Below are positions 1 to 8,022 of a stretch of 36,084 bases of DNA, piece after piece. Made by a program: the position numbers and the translations under genes. The notes beneath the pieces were generated by a model, which was not told the DNA's origin, did not search any database, and was given only the letters and a program-made list of their open reading frames with translations. Location: contig JAGDBT010000087.1 in the NCBI GenBank assembly GCA_017958895.1, positions 1 to 36,084 on the forward strand, read 5' to 3'. The stretch comes from Alphaproteobacteria bacterium (GTDB lineage Bacteria; Pseudomonadota; Alphaproteobacteria; RF32; CAG-239). The number at the start of each line of letters is the position of its first letter. The stretch's first letter is position 1.

Positions 1-1916
1 AACCACCATCTTGATTTATTGCTCGGTGCGCCGTCAACTTTCTTGGCGCGGGTGATATAAACTTCCGGCGCCTTCAATAAATGGGCAAAATCAGCAGCCG
101 CCACCCCTACGGCTCTTTCCGGTTGCGGCAACCCGAAGTCCTTTTTCATCGGTCTCGACATCCACATATCGGCTTTCGGCATCTGCGGCCAACAACCTTC
201 GTTAGCCTCCCCGATTATAACCGTATCATATTGCGTTAATCGTGCTTCTATCGGTCCCAAAATCTTTACACGCGGATGCATTCCGTAACGCGAGCGCACA
301 TTATATTCCGAAAGAAACATATTGAAAAAGCCTTCGTAATCTATGGTTTGAATGTTTTCCAGATTATTGCACTTTTCCATAAACGACGTAATAAAATCGC
401 CGGCCGTTTTACCGGCATCCTGTCGCCATATTATTTTATCTCCGCTTTTTAAATCCGTATCCGCCAAACTTTCCGCAACTTTTATGTGCGCACAAAACAG
501 TTGTTTAACATCGGCCACGGAGTTTTCATAAATTTCCGCTAACGGGTGTAACCGCTCTTCAAAATTTTTAAGCAAATCTTTTTGTTCGTCGGATAATTCT
601 TTGCCGCGCCGCCAGGTTAATTCCAAATGCCGAACTTTCTGGTTAAATTCCGCATAAGACTCACCGCAAGCCGTAAACGGATGTTTCAACAAAGCCATCA
701 TTGCCGTTTGCGATTTTTCCGCGGCATAATTCAAAATCAAACGCAAATAAATACCTATCGGCGATAAATTTAACGGCTGGCCGGCCGAATCATCCGCACT
801 TACTCCCCACTTCGCAAGTTCGGATATTACCCGCCGCGACAAATTACGATCCATAGTTACCAATGCCGTGATTTTTTCGGGAGTTTCCAAATTTTTACGA
901 ATAATCAGCGCTATGGCTTTAGCCTCTTGGCGCACATCATCGCAATTTACCAACTTTATGTTTTCAAACGCCGAATCGGGCAAAGGATTTACATTTAAAT
1001 TACGCCAAGCTCCGGAACTCTCGGCCGGCAACATAATTTTTGAAACCAGTTCTTCTCTTGCAGAAACGGGCGCTTCTCCCAAATCAGCCACCTCTTCGCG
1101 ATTGATTTCAAGAAATTCCAAAAGTTCTTTAAGTTCATATTGCGGATGAGTTTCTTCAATATTTTTCCAAGCTTCTTCATCAAGATATTTATCCAGTCCG
1201 TAAAGATAGCATTTGCCGTTCTTCAACTCCGTAACGGTTTTAACCAATCGCTTTAAAATCGGAAAAGCGGCTGTGCTGCCGGCCACAATTATATGCCGCT
1301 TTGAGTTGTCCTTTTTCCAAATATTCATTTGGGTTTCCAGAAGCTTACACCGCCGTTCTGCCGCATTAACCGCCCCGCGTTCCCGCAAAATTTGCGGCCA
1401 ATATTGAGTGATTATTTTCAGCAATTCCAAAGTTTGTTGCCAATGGACGGCATATTTTTCCGTAACAATTCCCGCCAAATCGGCAAACGATAATTCCTGG
1501 AGATAAACATTATCCATCAGCGAAGAAAGATTTTTCGCCAAAGCATAAGCCTGTACCAAAGATACTCTTTTGCCGCCCCAGTCCGGTTTTTGCAAAATCA
1601 TTCTGGTAAAAAGCAATACTCTCTCTGAACTGTCGATTGCCGGCAACAAGCCGTCCAACAATTCTTTATTTCCGCTCAAATATATTTCATCTTCTTCAAC
1701 ATCCGCCAACGGCGACATTTCCGGCAAAATCGTAGGTGATAATCCGCGCAACCGTACAAAAGCCTCGGCCAAGCTTTGACAAGCACGTCTGTTCGGCAAC
1801 AAAATCAAAACTTTAGACAGTTCTTCCTGCTTGTTTTCATATTTTTGCAAAAGATGTGCCGCCAAAACATCAACAAAAGAAAATCCCGCTCTGATGTTAT
1901 AAATTTTGCCGTCCAT
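1..1916 (-). CDS. addB: Double-strand break repair protein AddB, N-terminal part (runs off left edge)
   Basis: The reading frame is open from an ATG at 1916 to the edge of the window, giving about 638 residues of a protein that is usually near 1000. AddB pairs with AddA to process double-strand DNA ends for recombination, the alphaproteobacterial counterpart of RecBCD. What I see: an N-terminal helicase-like segment with LLPNRRACQSLAEAF near residue 40, where the family has LLPTRRA, and a later block with GEANEGCWPQ, followed by WMSRPMKKDFGLPQPERA, typical of alphaproteobacterial AddB. The C-terminal nuclease domain with its iron-sulfur cysteines would lie outside the window. The start follows an AGGA ribosome site that begins within the rdgB stop codon, 10 bases upstream, so it is the last visible gene of the aroK-rph-rdgB-addB operon. 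Identification is by remembered family motifs and not by a search. Confidence 0.88.
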   Translation of the reverse strand, partial: MDGKIYNIRAGFSFVDVLAAHLLQKYENKQEELSKVLILLPNRRACQSLAEAFVRLRGLSPTILPEMSPLADVEEDEIYLSGNKELLDGLLPAIDSSERVLLFTRMILQKPDWGGKRVSLVQAYALAKNLSSLMDNVYLQELSFADLAGIVTEKYAVHWQQTLELLKIITQYWPQILRERGAVNAAERRCKLLETQMNIWKKDNSKRHIIVAGSTAAFPILKRLVKTVTELKNGKCYLYGLDKYLDEEAWKNIEETHPQYELKELLEFLEINREEVADLGEAPVSAREELVSKIMLPAESSGAWRNLNVNPLPDSAFENIKLVNCDDVRQEAKAIALIIRKNLETPEKITALVTMDRNLSRRVISELAKWGVSADDSAGQPLNLSPIGIYLRLILNYAAEKSQTAMMALLKHPFTACGESYAEFNQKVRHLELTWRRGKELSDEQKDLLKNFEERLHPLAEIYENSVADVKQLFCAHIKVAESLADTDLKSGDKIIWRQDAGKTAGDFITSFMEKCNNLENIQTIDYEGFFNMFLSEYNVRSRYGMHPRVKILGPIEARLTQYDTVIIGEANEGCWPQMPKADMWMSRPMKKDFGLPQPERAVGVAAADFAHLLKAPEVYITRAKKVDGAPSNKSRWW

Positions 1917-1926
1917 CTTATTTTTC

Positions 1927-2520
1927 CTACATGGTTTCCAGATAAGCTTTCAAAAGATTCATGGCTCTGCCGCGATGCGATATTTTATTTTTGGCTTCTT
2001 TTCCCATTTGCGCAAAACTGCAATCATACCCGTCCGGAATAAATAACGGGTCATAACCGAATCCGTCGGGACCGCACATTTTTTCCGGTGCTATCTGCCC
2101 ATCGACTCTTCCTTCAAACAGATTATATTCCCCGTTCGGATATGCCAAAGAAATCACACAAGAAAAATGTGCTTTACGGCTTTGATTTCCGCTTGCCGCC
2201 ATTTCCGCCAACAGTTTATCCATACCGCGATTAAAATCTCTATCCGGCGCATAACGTGCCGAATAAACGCCCGGAGCACCGTTTAAGGCATCCACACATA
2301 AACCGGAATCGTCGGCAATACAGGCAATCCCTGTAAGTTCCGCAATGGTTTTTGATTTTAACAACGAATTTTCGGCAAAAGTCGAACCGGTTTCTTCAAC
2401 ATCGGGAAGTTCCATATCCAAAGCCGATTTAACCGCAATTCTCAAAGGTTTCAGCATTTCCGTAATTTCGGCTATTTTGCCTTTATTATGGCTGGCAAAG
2501 ATAATCTCGTTTATTTTCAT
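1927..2520 (-). CDS. rdgB: Non-canonical purine NTP pyrophosphatase (RdgB/HAM1 family)
   Basis: This 197-residue protein hydrolyses dITP, ITP and XTP to monophosphates, keeping deaminated purines out of nucleic acids. The family hallmarks are visible: SHNKGK at residues 10-15 (nucleotide binding), the acidic pair D70-D71 in IADDSGLCVDALNGAPG (metal and catalysis), FGYDP further on, and SHRGRA near the C-terminus. Length is normal for the family. The ATG overlaps the rph stop as ATGA, which points to translational coupling. It sits between rph and addB. Pairing with rph is common in bacteria, and the two enzymes both serve nucleic-acid quality control. Confidence 0.96.
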   Translation of the reverse strand: MKINEIIFASHNKGKIAEITEMLKPLRIAVKSALDMELPDVEETGSTFAENSLLKSKTIAELTGIACIADDSGLCVDALNGAPGVYSARYAPDRDFNRGMDKLLAEMAASGNQSRKAHFSCVISLAYPNGEYNLFEGRVDGQIAPEKMCGPDGFGYDPLFIPDGYDCSFAQMGKEAKNKISHRGRAMNLLKAYLETM

Positions 2521-3230
2521 TTTTCCCCCAGAACTCTTTTTTGTTCTTTAATGATTTGCCGTATTCCGGATTTTGCCAAACGGAACAATTCATTAAACTC
2601 CGCCTCGCTGAATGTTGCTCCTTCGGCGGTAGCGCCTATTTCCACAATTCTGCCGCTTTCGGTTAAAACAAAATTTGTATCGGCATCAGCATGCGAATCT
2701 TCTTCGTAATCCAAATCCAAAACTGCTTCGCCTCCGCAAATTCCGCAAGAAATTGCACCGACATATTCCCTTATCGGATTACGCGGCAACTTGCCCTCCG
2801 ACACCAACTTTTGCAAAGCCAGATATAAGGCTACAAACCCTCCGGAAATTGAGGCTGTTCGGGTGCCGCCGTCAGCCTGCAAAACATCACAATCTATCTG
2901 AATGCAAATTTCCGGCATCGCCGATAAATCCGTAACCGCCCGCAACGACCTGCCGATTAAGCGCTGAATTTCATGCGTTCTGCCGCCTACTCCCTTCGTC
3001 TCGCGCGCAACTCTGGTTTGGGTGGCACGCGGCAAAAGAGAATATTCGGCGGTTATCCAACCTCTTTCCTGTCCTTTCAGCCAAGCCGGTACGGCATCCG
3101 CAACACTGGCCGTGCATAAAACTTTGGTATTGCCGCATTTTATTAAACACGAACCCTCGGCATATAAATTAACTCCCGTCGTTATTTCCAACGGGCGCAT
3201 TTGTTCGGCTGTTCGGCTGTTTTTACGCAT
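2517..3230 (-). CDS. rph: Ribonuclease PH
   Basis: This 237-residue protein is the phosphorolytic 3'-5' exoribonuclease that trims tRNA 3' ends. The N-terminus MRKNSRTAEQMRPLEIT and the following EGSCLIKCGNTKVLCTAS are the classical RNase PH opening, GGTRTASISG carries the phosphate-binding arginine, and LDYEEDSHADADTNFVLT carries the acidic residues of the active site. I chose the ATG at 3230 because it gives the canonical N-terminus. An upstream ATG at 3290 would add 20 residues lying inside aroK. The start overlaps the aroK stop by 8 bases (ATGCGTAA), and the stop overlaps rdgB, so the whole operon reads as coupled. Confidence 0.96.
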   Translation of the reverse strand: MRKNSRTAEQMRPLEITTGVNLYAEGSCLIKCGNTKVLCTASVADAVPAWLKGQERGWITAEYSLLPRATQTRVARETKGVGGRTHEIQRLIGRSLRAVTDLSAMPEICIQIDCDVLQADGGTRTASISGGFVALYLALQKLVSEGKLPRNPIREYVGAISCGICGGEAVLDLDYEEDSHADADTNFVLTESGRIVEIGATAEGATFSEAEFNELFRLAKSGIRQIIKEQKRVLGEK

Positions 3231-3792
3231 TTTCTTCTTTCCTTTCGGCTGACTGTTTTTGTCCTTTATAATATCTGTTGATGGCAGCAATCACATGGCG
3301 CACGGTGTTTTCCACCCGTTCATCTTTGGTTTCCACCACAATATCAGCCTCGGAATAATACGGATATTCTTCGGCAATATATTCTTGCAATTTGGCCTTT
3401 ACCGTGTCGTTATCCCCCAGCAAAAACGGTCTTCTCGTGCGGCCGGCAGTACGGTGATAAAGCGTATCAATATCTGCTTTCAGCCATACGGTCAGCGCAT
3501 TATTTTTTGCCAGTTCCCGGGTTTTTTCGGCCACAAACGAACCACCGCCCGAAGCCAAAACACAAGGCGCTCCCTGCAAAAGACGTTTCATAACCCTTTC
3601 TTCGCCGGCACGATATTCTTTTTCACCGAAGCACTTTAAAACATCGACCAAGGACAAACCGGCCGCTTTTTCTATTTCCTGATCTCCGTCAACAAACGGC
3701 AAAGACAGACGACGAGCCAATCTTTTCCCCACGCTGGTCTTACCGCTTCCCATCAGGCCGACCAATAAAATTATTTTGTTAATTCTAGGCAT
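3223..3792 (-). CDS. aroK: Shikimate kinase
   Basis: This 189-residue kinase phosphorylates shikimate with ATP in the aromatic amino acid pathway. The P-loop GLMGSGKTSVGKRLA is at residues 12-26. VDGDQEIEKAAGLSL gives the shikimate-binding acidic residues, followed by FGEKEYRAGE, the usual substrate arginine region. ASGGG is the Walker-B-like glycine-rich segment, and GRTRRP lies in the lid. Length is normal. The common alphaproteobacterial partner aroB (dehydroquinate synthase) does not follow; rph does. It is the first gene of the minus-strand operon, divergent from the small membrane gene and xerD. Confidence 0.95.
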   Translation of the reverse strand: MPRINKIILLVGLMGSGKTSVGKRLARRLSLPFVDGDQEIEKAAGLSLVDVLKCFGEKEYRAGEERVMKRLLQGAPCVLASGGGSFVAEKTRELAKNNALTVWLKADIDTLYHRTAGRTRRPFLLGDNDTVKAKLQEYIAEEYPYYSEADIVVETKDERVENTVRHVIAAINRYYKGQKQSAERKEENA

Positions 3793-3889
3793 TTTTCGTT
3801 CTTTATTATCTTTTCTTAACTATTGACCTTACAATATAACCTTGTTAAGATATAATCAACATTTTTTAACAGTTTATGAGGAAAAAACC
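3793..3889. promoter_or_regulatory. Divergent promoter region between aroK and the xerD operon
   Basis: This 97-base AT-rich gap must hold promoters for both directions. For the minus strand, TTGATT (3854-3859) and TATTGT (3831-3836) are 17 bases apart. For the plus strand, TTGACC (3823-3828) and TAAGAT (3846-3851) are 17 apart, with a perfect TATAAT box immediately overlapping at 3851-3856. The two sets overlap, so the promoters may compete. Matches are partial and assignments are tentative. Confidence 0.35.
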
Positions 3890-4045
3890 ATGCGCAGTTC
3901 TTTTGCCAAACAAAACAACACCAAAATCATTTTATGGGCGATTATTTTAGCCGTTATTTGTGCCGCCGGATTTATTGTGGTGCAAGAAATTGAAGTTCCG
4001 ACCGAACATATTTCGCAACCGATCAGCGTCAATTCAGAAAAATAA
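3890..4045 (+). CDS. Small single-pass membrane protein, 51 residues, unknown function
   Basis: I do not recognise this gene. It encodes a short basic N-terminus (about 12 residues), one hydrophobic helix at roughly residues 13-34 (IILWAIILAVICAAGFIVV) and a short acidic tail, so an inner-membrane anchor with the N-terminus inside is likely. The ATG at 3890 follows a good GAGG ribosome site. An ATG at 3842 in the same frame is possible but lacks one. The stop codon is one base ahead of the xerD start, which implies translation coupled to xerD. Being so short, it could be a leader peptide, but the clean membrane helix argues for a real product. Confidence 0.6.
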   Translation: MRSSFAKQNNTKIILWAIILAVICAAGFIVVQEIEVPTEHISQPISVNSEK

Positions 4046-4046
4046 T

Positions 4047-4976
4047 ATGCTCTCGCGGGAAATTGAAAATTTTTTACAAATGATTGCGGCCGAAAAAGGG
4101 GTTGCACAAAATTCACTTATCGCTTATGAAAACGATTTGCGACAATTTTTGCTGTTCGGCAATCTTTATGAGCCGCAGGATATTACTGAAGAAAAAATCA
4201 AACTCTTCCTGCAAGATTTAAGCAACAGAGGATTTTCACCCAAAACCTCCGCACGCAAACTCTCGGCCATTAAAGAATTTTGCAAATTTTTGTTCTCGGA
4301 AAAAAAAATAAATACCAATCCGGCTCAAAACATTTTAACCCCGAAACAACAAAAACCGTTGCCGAAATTTTTAACCGTGGAGGAAATTGCGGCAATCATA
4401 GAAACCGCCAAAGAAAGTCGAGATTATCGCTGGCATCGAATTGCCGTAATGATTGAACTTATGTATGCTTCCGGAATGCGTGTTTCGGAATTGGTGGCTT
4501 TGCCTCTTAATGCCGTTAATTCCAAAAAAGGATTGGTGACCATTTTCGGAAAAGGCTCAAAAGAACGACTGGTTCCGCTGGCTGAAAAAGCCGTTGAAAC
4601 CTTGGAACAATATAAAGAACTCCGTCAACACTTTATTGCACCGCGTGGCGAATCTCCGTGGCTTTTTCCTTCTTTGCAAGCAGCCGACGGGCACTTAACT
4701 CGTGATGCTTTTTATAAAGATTTGAAAACCCTGGCGGCCAAATGCGGAATTTTTCCTTCACGGATTTCACCGCATGTTTTGCGCCATTCTTTTGCCACAC
4801 ATCTTATAAATAACGATGCCGATTTACGTTCCGTGCAAAAAATGCTGGGGCATGAAAATATTTCCACAACCGAAATTTATACCCATATAATTTCGCAAAA
4901 ACTTCTGGAAACCGTAAGAAACCTGCACCCTTTGGCAAAATATAAAGAAGAGGAAGAAAATGGCAAAAAAAATTGA
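4047..4976 (+). CDS. xerD: Tyrosine site-specific recombinase, XerC/XerD type
   Basis: This 309-residue recombinase would resolve chromosome dimers at dif near FtsK during division. The N-terminal SAM-like core-binding domain covers about residues 1-100 and the catalytic domain the rest. All catalytic residues are present: R145 (SGMRVSEL), K172 (GKGSKERLVPL), H243 and R246 (HVLRHSFATHL), H269 (LGHENISTTEIY) and the nucleophile Y278. Length fits XerC or XerD. The position beside aroK is that seen for xerD in other Alphaproteobacteria, so I prefer XerD, but the paralogue cannot be settled without seeing the other copy. I chose the start at 4047, just after the upstream stop; an earlier ATG at 3960 would run through the small membrane gene. 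Confidence 0.87.
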   Translation: MLSREIENFLQMIAAEKGVAQNSLIAYENDLRQFLLFGNLYEPQDITEEKIKLFLQDLSNRGFSPKTSARKLSAIKEFCKFLFSEKKINTNPAQNILTPKQQKPLPKFLTVEEIAAIIETAKESRDYRWHRIAVMIELMYASGMRVSELVALPLNAVNSKKGLVTIFGKGSKERLVPLAEKAVETLEQYKELRQHFIAPRGESPWLFPSLQAADGHLTRDAFYKDLKTLAAKCGIFPSRISPHVLRHSFATHLINNDADLRSVQKMLGHENISTTEIYTHIISQKLLETVRNLHPLAKYKEEEENGKKN

Positions 4977-5487
4977 AATAAATTCCGAACATCGTTTGAG
5001 CGATTTGACTGCCATAGCCAAAACGGCCTCGCCGGTTGCCCGACAACTCCTCGGCAAAAGAGGATTTTTGTTGGTTGATTTATTGTCGGCCTGGCAAGAA
5101 ATTGTCGGTGCGGAAATCGCTTCATACACTTTGCCGCAAAAAATTACCTTTCCCAAAGATGAACAGACAAACGGTTGTTTGTTGCTTACCGTTTCGGCAG
5201 GAGCTTTTGCCATGGAAATAAAACAAAAAGAAAACCGAATTATTGATAAAATCAATGTTTTTTTCGGTTATCCCGCCATATCTTCCCTGAAAATCTCACA
5301 AACCGACAATGTCGATAATTTTTTAATTGCTAAAAAACAACCTGATAAACTCAAAAAAAAGGTTGTATCCGCCGAGGAAGAATCATATATTACGGAAGTA
5401 ACTGGAGAAATTAAAGACAACAATTTACGCAACACCTTAGAAAATATCGGCAGAGCCGTATTTTCCAAGAAGCATAAACAGGAGTAA
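4960..5487 (+). CDS. dciA: DciA-like protein (DUF721), helicase-loader family
   Basis: This 175-residue protein resembles the DUF721/DciA family, which interacts with the replicative helicase DnaB in bacteria without DnaC. In the family a KH-like fold is followed by a flexible tail. The visible signature is LLGKRGFLLVDLLSAWQEIVG at about residues 30-50 and the strand-rich stretch with LLLTVSAGAFAMEIK, with the hydrophobic core segment usual for DUF721. The C-terminal part from about residue 120 is charged and probably flexible. The ATG at 4960 lies 17 bases inside xerD and has a GAGGAAG ribosome site. A DsbA-like gene follows directly, an arrangement known in Alphaproteobacteria, which supports the assignment. 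Confidence 0.72.
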   Translation: MAKKIEINSEHRLSDLTAIAKTASPVARQLLGKRGFLLVDLLSAWQEIVGAEIASYTLPQKITFPKDEQTNGCLLLTVSAGAFAMEIKQKENRIIDKINVFFGYPAISSLKISQTDNVDNFLIAKKQPDKLKKKVVSAEEESYITEVTGEIKDNNLRNTLENIGRAVFSKKHKQE

Positions 5488-5491
5488 AGTT

Positions 5492-6217
5492 TTGGAAAAG
5501 TTTATAAGAAAAATCAGCAGTATCTTATCTTTTATAGTGATTTTTTTCGCTTCGGCAATTTTTTATTTTAACTTTAAGGGCTTTGACTATGTTGACGGCC
5601 AAATAGTTCTTAAACCGCAAGAAGCTCAGGCGGTTGAAAAGAAAACTTTTGCCGAATTGCCGGCCAATTTGGTAATTAACGCTTCGCAAAAATATGCCGA
5701 GGGCTCGAAAGATGCACCGTTGACCATGTATGAATATTCGTCTTTTGATTGCCCGCACTGTGCCGATTTCCATTTGGATATTATGCCTGACATAGAAAAA
5801 GAATATGTTGAAAAAGGTTTGTTACGCGTGATTTTTGTTAATTTTCCTTTGAGCAAAAATGCCATGAATGTTGCTCTGCTCTCAAGATGTATTCCTTATG
5901 ACCAATACAAACAGTTTGTTAATACCATGTTTTTGGAACAGCGTTCATGGTGGAACGATAAAAACAATAAAACCATATTCAAGTTGGCTGCCAAATTCGG
6001 CTTGACCAATGAAGAAGCGGAGATTTGCATAAAAAATAATACGGAAGCACAAAATATTATTGCTGACAGACAGGAAGCCATGACCCGTTTAAACATGCAA
6101 GGAACTCCGGCCTTTTTGTTCAGCGGCACGGATGGTAATGAAATAATTTACGGCGTGCCGACCAAAACCAGACTTACCGAATATCTTAATGACCGACTGG
6201 CCAGACTATCCCATTAG
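5492..6217 (+). CDS. DsbA-like thiol:disulfide oxidoreductase, periplasmic, membrane-anchored
   Basis: A 241-residue protein with a hydrophobic signal or anchor at about residues 11-27 and a thioredoxin-fold domain from about residue 70. The active-site motif C87-P-H-C90 sits after YEYSSFDC and matches DsbA and not thioredoxin (CGPC). GTPAFLF near residue 205 supplies the cis-proline. It would form or shuffle disulfides in envelope proteins. The start is a TTG at 5492 behind a strong AGGAG site that begins before the dciA stop, so initiation is probably coupled and moderate. It is followed at 12 bases by atpI in the same direction. The partner DsbB is not in the window. Confidence 0.88.
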   Translation: MEKFIRKISSILSFIVIFFASAIFYFNFKGFDYVDGQIVLKPQEAQAVEKKTFAELPANLVINASQKYAEGSKDAPLTMYEYSSFDCPHCADFHLDIMPDIEKEYVEKGLLRVIFVNFPLSKNAMNVALLSRCIPYDQYKQFVNTMFLEQRSWWNDKNNKTIFKLAAKFGLTNEEAEICIKNNTEAQNIIADRQEAMTRLNMQGTPAFLFSGTDGNEIIYGVPTKTRLTEYLNDRLARLSH

Positions 6218-6229
6218 AAAGCCGATAAA

Positions 6230-6535
6230 ATGACTGAGCTGCCAAACGACATAAAAGATATTGACCGGCGTTTGCAACAGGCAAAAAAAAGCAAAAAACA
6301 AACCCGCCGTACCCAAAATTCTTTTGTCGTTTTCACTGAGGCCGCCTTTCGGGTTACTTTGGATTTTGCCGCGCCGATTATCGTGGCTTTTGCCATCGGC
6401 TATGTTGCGGACAAACTCTTAAACACCCGACCGATTATAATGATTGTTTGCATTGTTTTCGGTGTGTTGGCCGGCATGCTTAATTTATATAAATCGGCCC
6501 GCCGGTTGGAAAATAAAATTTCCGAGGAGAAGTAG
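6230..6535 (+). CDS. atpI: AtpI-like subunit, F1Fo ATP synthase assembly
   Basis: This 101-residue protein has a charged, coiled N-terminus (residues 1-30, rich in K, R and Q), two membrane helices at about 38-58 and 66-88 and a short charged tail. The two-helix hairpin with FAIGYVADKLLNT between helices is typical of AtpI. AtpI is a non-essential factor thought to help c-ring assembly or magnesium supply. The stop abuts the atpB ATG with no spacer, so it opens the Fo cluster. Confidence 0.85.
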   Translation: MTELPNDIKDIDRRLQQAKKSKKQTRRTQNSFVVFTEAAFRVTLDFAAPIIVAFAIGYVADKLLNTRPIIMIVCIVFGVLAGMLNLYKSARRLENKISEEK

Positions 6536-7261
6536 ATGAGCAATCCGTTGGAACAATTTGCCATAAAGAAAATCGTCCCGCTGAATATCAACGGAATGGA
6601 TATTTCTTTTACAAATTCTTCTTTATGTATGCTTATCACGGTTTTTGTGGTTTTCTCTACTTTGTTTTGGTGTTTAAGAAAAAGAAATATAATTCCCTCT
6701 CCCGCCCAAAGTTTTGCCGAAATGACCTATGACTTTGTTACAAACATCATCGGCGACACTCTGGGACACGACGGCTATAAATATGTGGCACTTATTTTCA
6801 GCATTTTCACCTTTATTGCCCGCGGCAATCTTTTGGGACTGTTCCCGTACAGTTTTACCTTTACCTCTCATTTGGCCGCCGTCGGCACTTTATCGCTGTT
6901 TTGCTTGATTTTGAACATTATTTTCGGCCTCAAACATCGCGGTTGGGATTATTTTCATACCTTTTTCCCGAAAGGTGTGCCGTGGATTATGGCTCCGCTG
7001 ATTGTACCGGTCGAAATTTTTTCACTGATCGGAAAGTCTTTCAGTTTAACTATTCGTCTGGTTGTTAATATGTCAATCGGCCATATAATTTTAAAAATTA
7101 TCGGCACTTTTATAATTGCCATGAAATTATTCGGCTTTATCCCTTTATTTGCCGATATGGGAATAATTATGTTCGAACTGTTTGTCGCCTTACTGCAAGC
7201 TTATATATACACCACCTTGAGTTGTGTATATTTAAGCCAATCCATCAGTGAGGAAGAGTAA
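6536..7261 (+). CDS. atpB: ATP synthase Fo subunit a
   Basis: This 241-residue membrane protein is the stator subunit that forms the two proton half-channels beside the c-ring. The essential arginine is R174 in SLTIRLVVNMSIGH, where most bacteria have SLSIRLFANMLAGH. NLLGLFPYSFTFTSH at 98-112 is the conserved alphaproteobacterial block. The ATG directly follows the atpI stop. Unusual points are R96 just before NLLG inside a helix region, K167 where arginine is common, and V176-V177 in place of F-A near the essential arginine. These changes match an odd c subunit encoded next. Confidence 0.96.
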   Translation: MSNPLEQFAIKKIVPLNINGMDISFTNSSLCMLITVFVVFSTLFWCLRKRNIIPSPAQSFAEMTYDFVTNIIGDTLGHDGYKYVALIFSIFTFIARGNLLGLFPYSFTFTSHLAAVGTLSLFCLILNIIFGLKHRGWDYFHTFFPKGVPWIMAPLIVPVEIFSLIGKSFSLTIRLVVNMSIGHIILKIIGTFIIAMKLFGFIPLFADMGIIMFELFVALLQAYIYTTLSCVYLSQSISEEE

Positions 7262-7285
7262 CTAACCTTAAGAAAGGATAAAAAA

Positions 7286-7522
7286 ATGGAAAACGAAATT
7301 TTACAAGATAAATCCATAGCTTTCATTGCCGCCTGCGTATGTTCCGTGGCTATGACGGTTGTGGCCTGGGGCTTAACAAAATTATGGACCACTTTGATTG
7401 AAACGGTAGGCCGCAATCCGCAAGCACGCAAAGATGTATCTTTGTTCGGTTTTGTCGGCATGGGCTCAATTGAAGCTATTGCTTTGTATATTTTGGTAAT
7501 TGCGGTTTTAATCATCCTGTAA
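7286..7522 (+). CDS. atpE: ATP synthase Fo subunit c (rotor ring), atypical helix 1
   Basis: A 78-residue two-helix hairpin with the polar loop R43-N44-P45 and the ion-binding carboxylate E63 in GMGSIEAIALY, so proton translocation should work. The stop follows VLIIL. No sodium-site pattern is evident. In helix 1 the usual GxGxGxG packing motif is nearly gone: counted back from the loop, the four positions read V25, A27, G29 and T31, and two tryptophans (W28, W34) lie nearby. The ribosome site AAAGGA is good and the gene sits in the normal place between a and b'. The identity is secure; the rotor packing is unusual. Confidence 0.96.
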   Translation: MENEILQDKSIAFIAACVCSVAMTVVAWGLTKLWTTLIETVGRNPQARKDVSLFGFVGMGSIEAIALYILVIAVLIIL

Positions 7523-7536
7523 TTTGAAGGTTTTTA

Positions 7537-8022
7537 ATGCCTCAGTTAGACATTTCCACTTATCTTTCGCAGGCTTTTTGGCTTTTACTCAGTTTTATTC
7601 TGTTATGGATATTACTGTCGGTTTTTATTACGCCGAAAATAGCCGATATAATTGAGCAAAGAAAGCGCAAAATTGATGATTACCTGCAAAAAGCGGAAAT
7701 TATGAATAACAAGGCAAAAGAAACCAACGACCGCTATAACACGACCCTGAATGCCGCCAAAAATGCGGCGGAAAACAATTTTAACGAGGGCAAAGAGCAT
7801 CTTGATAATTATTTGCATAACTTTGAAAATAAATTTATCAAAGAATTGAGCTCTCAACTCGCCGACAATGAATTTCAACTGGCCAAACAAAAGAAGGAAA
7901 TCTTGCAACAGGCGGAAGATCTTGCTACCGATTTGGCTTTTGATATTGTGCAAAAACTGGGGTTTACGCATATCTCCCGACAAGATATAATCAATGTTTC
8001 GCAGCAACGAGGGGAAAAATGA
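7537..8022 (+). CDS. atpF': ATP synthase Fo subunit b' (peripheral stalk)
   Basis: A 161-residue protein with the N-terminus MPQLDISTYLSQAFWLL, very close to alphaproteobacterial b', one membrane helix at about 12-32 and a long charged helix forming the stalk. A distinct b' beside b is found in phototrophs and many Alphaproteobacteria, where b and b' make a heterodimer connecting subunit a to F1. Its stop overlaps the atpF start as ATGA. Confidence 0.93.
   Translation: MPQLDISTYLSQAFWLLLSFILLWILLSVFITPKIADIIEQRKRKIDDYLQKAEIMNNKAKETNDRYNTTLNAAKNAAENNFNEGKEHLDNYLHNFENKFIKELSSQLADNEFQLAKQKKEILQQAEDLATDLAFDIVQKLGFTHISRQDIINVSQQRGEK

Noticed and set aside
3960..4046. Upstream extension of xerD from an ATG at 3960
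   Set aside because: The extension would overlap the small membrane gene and lacks a recombinase match; 4047 gives the right length.
4047..4976. Phage integrase reading of the tyrosine recombinase
   Set aside because: Size, spacing of catalytic residues and location beside aroK and dciA fit a chromosomal Xer recombinase.
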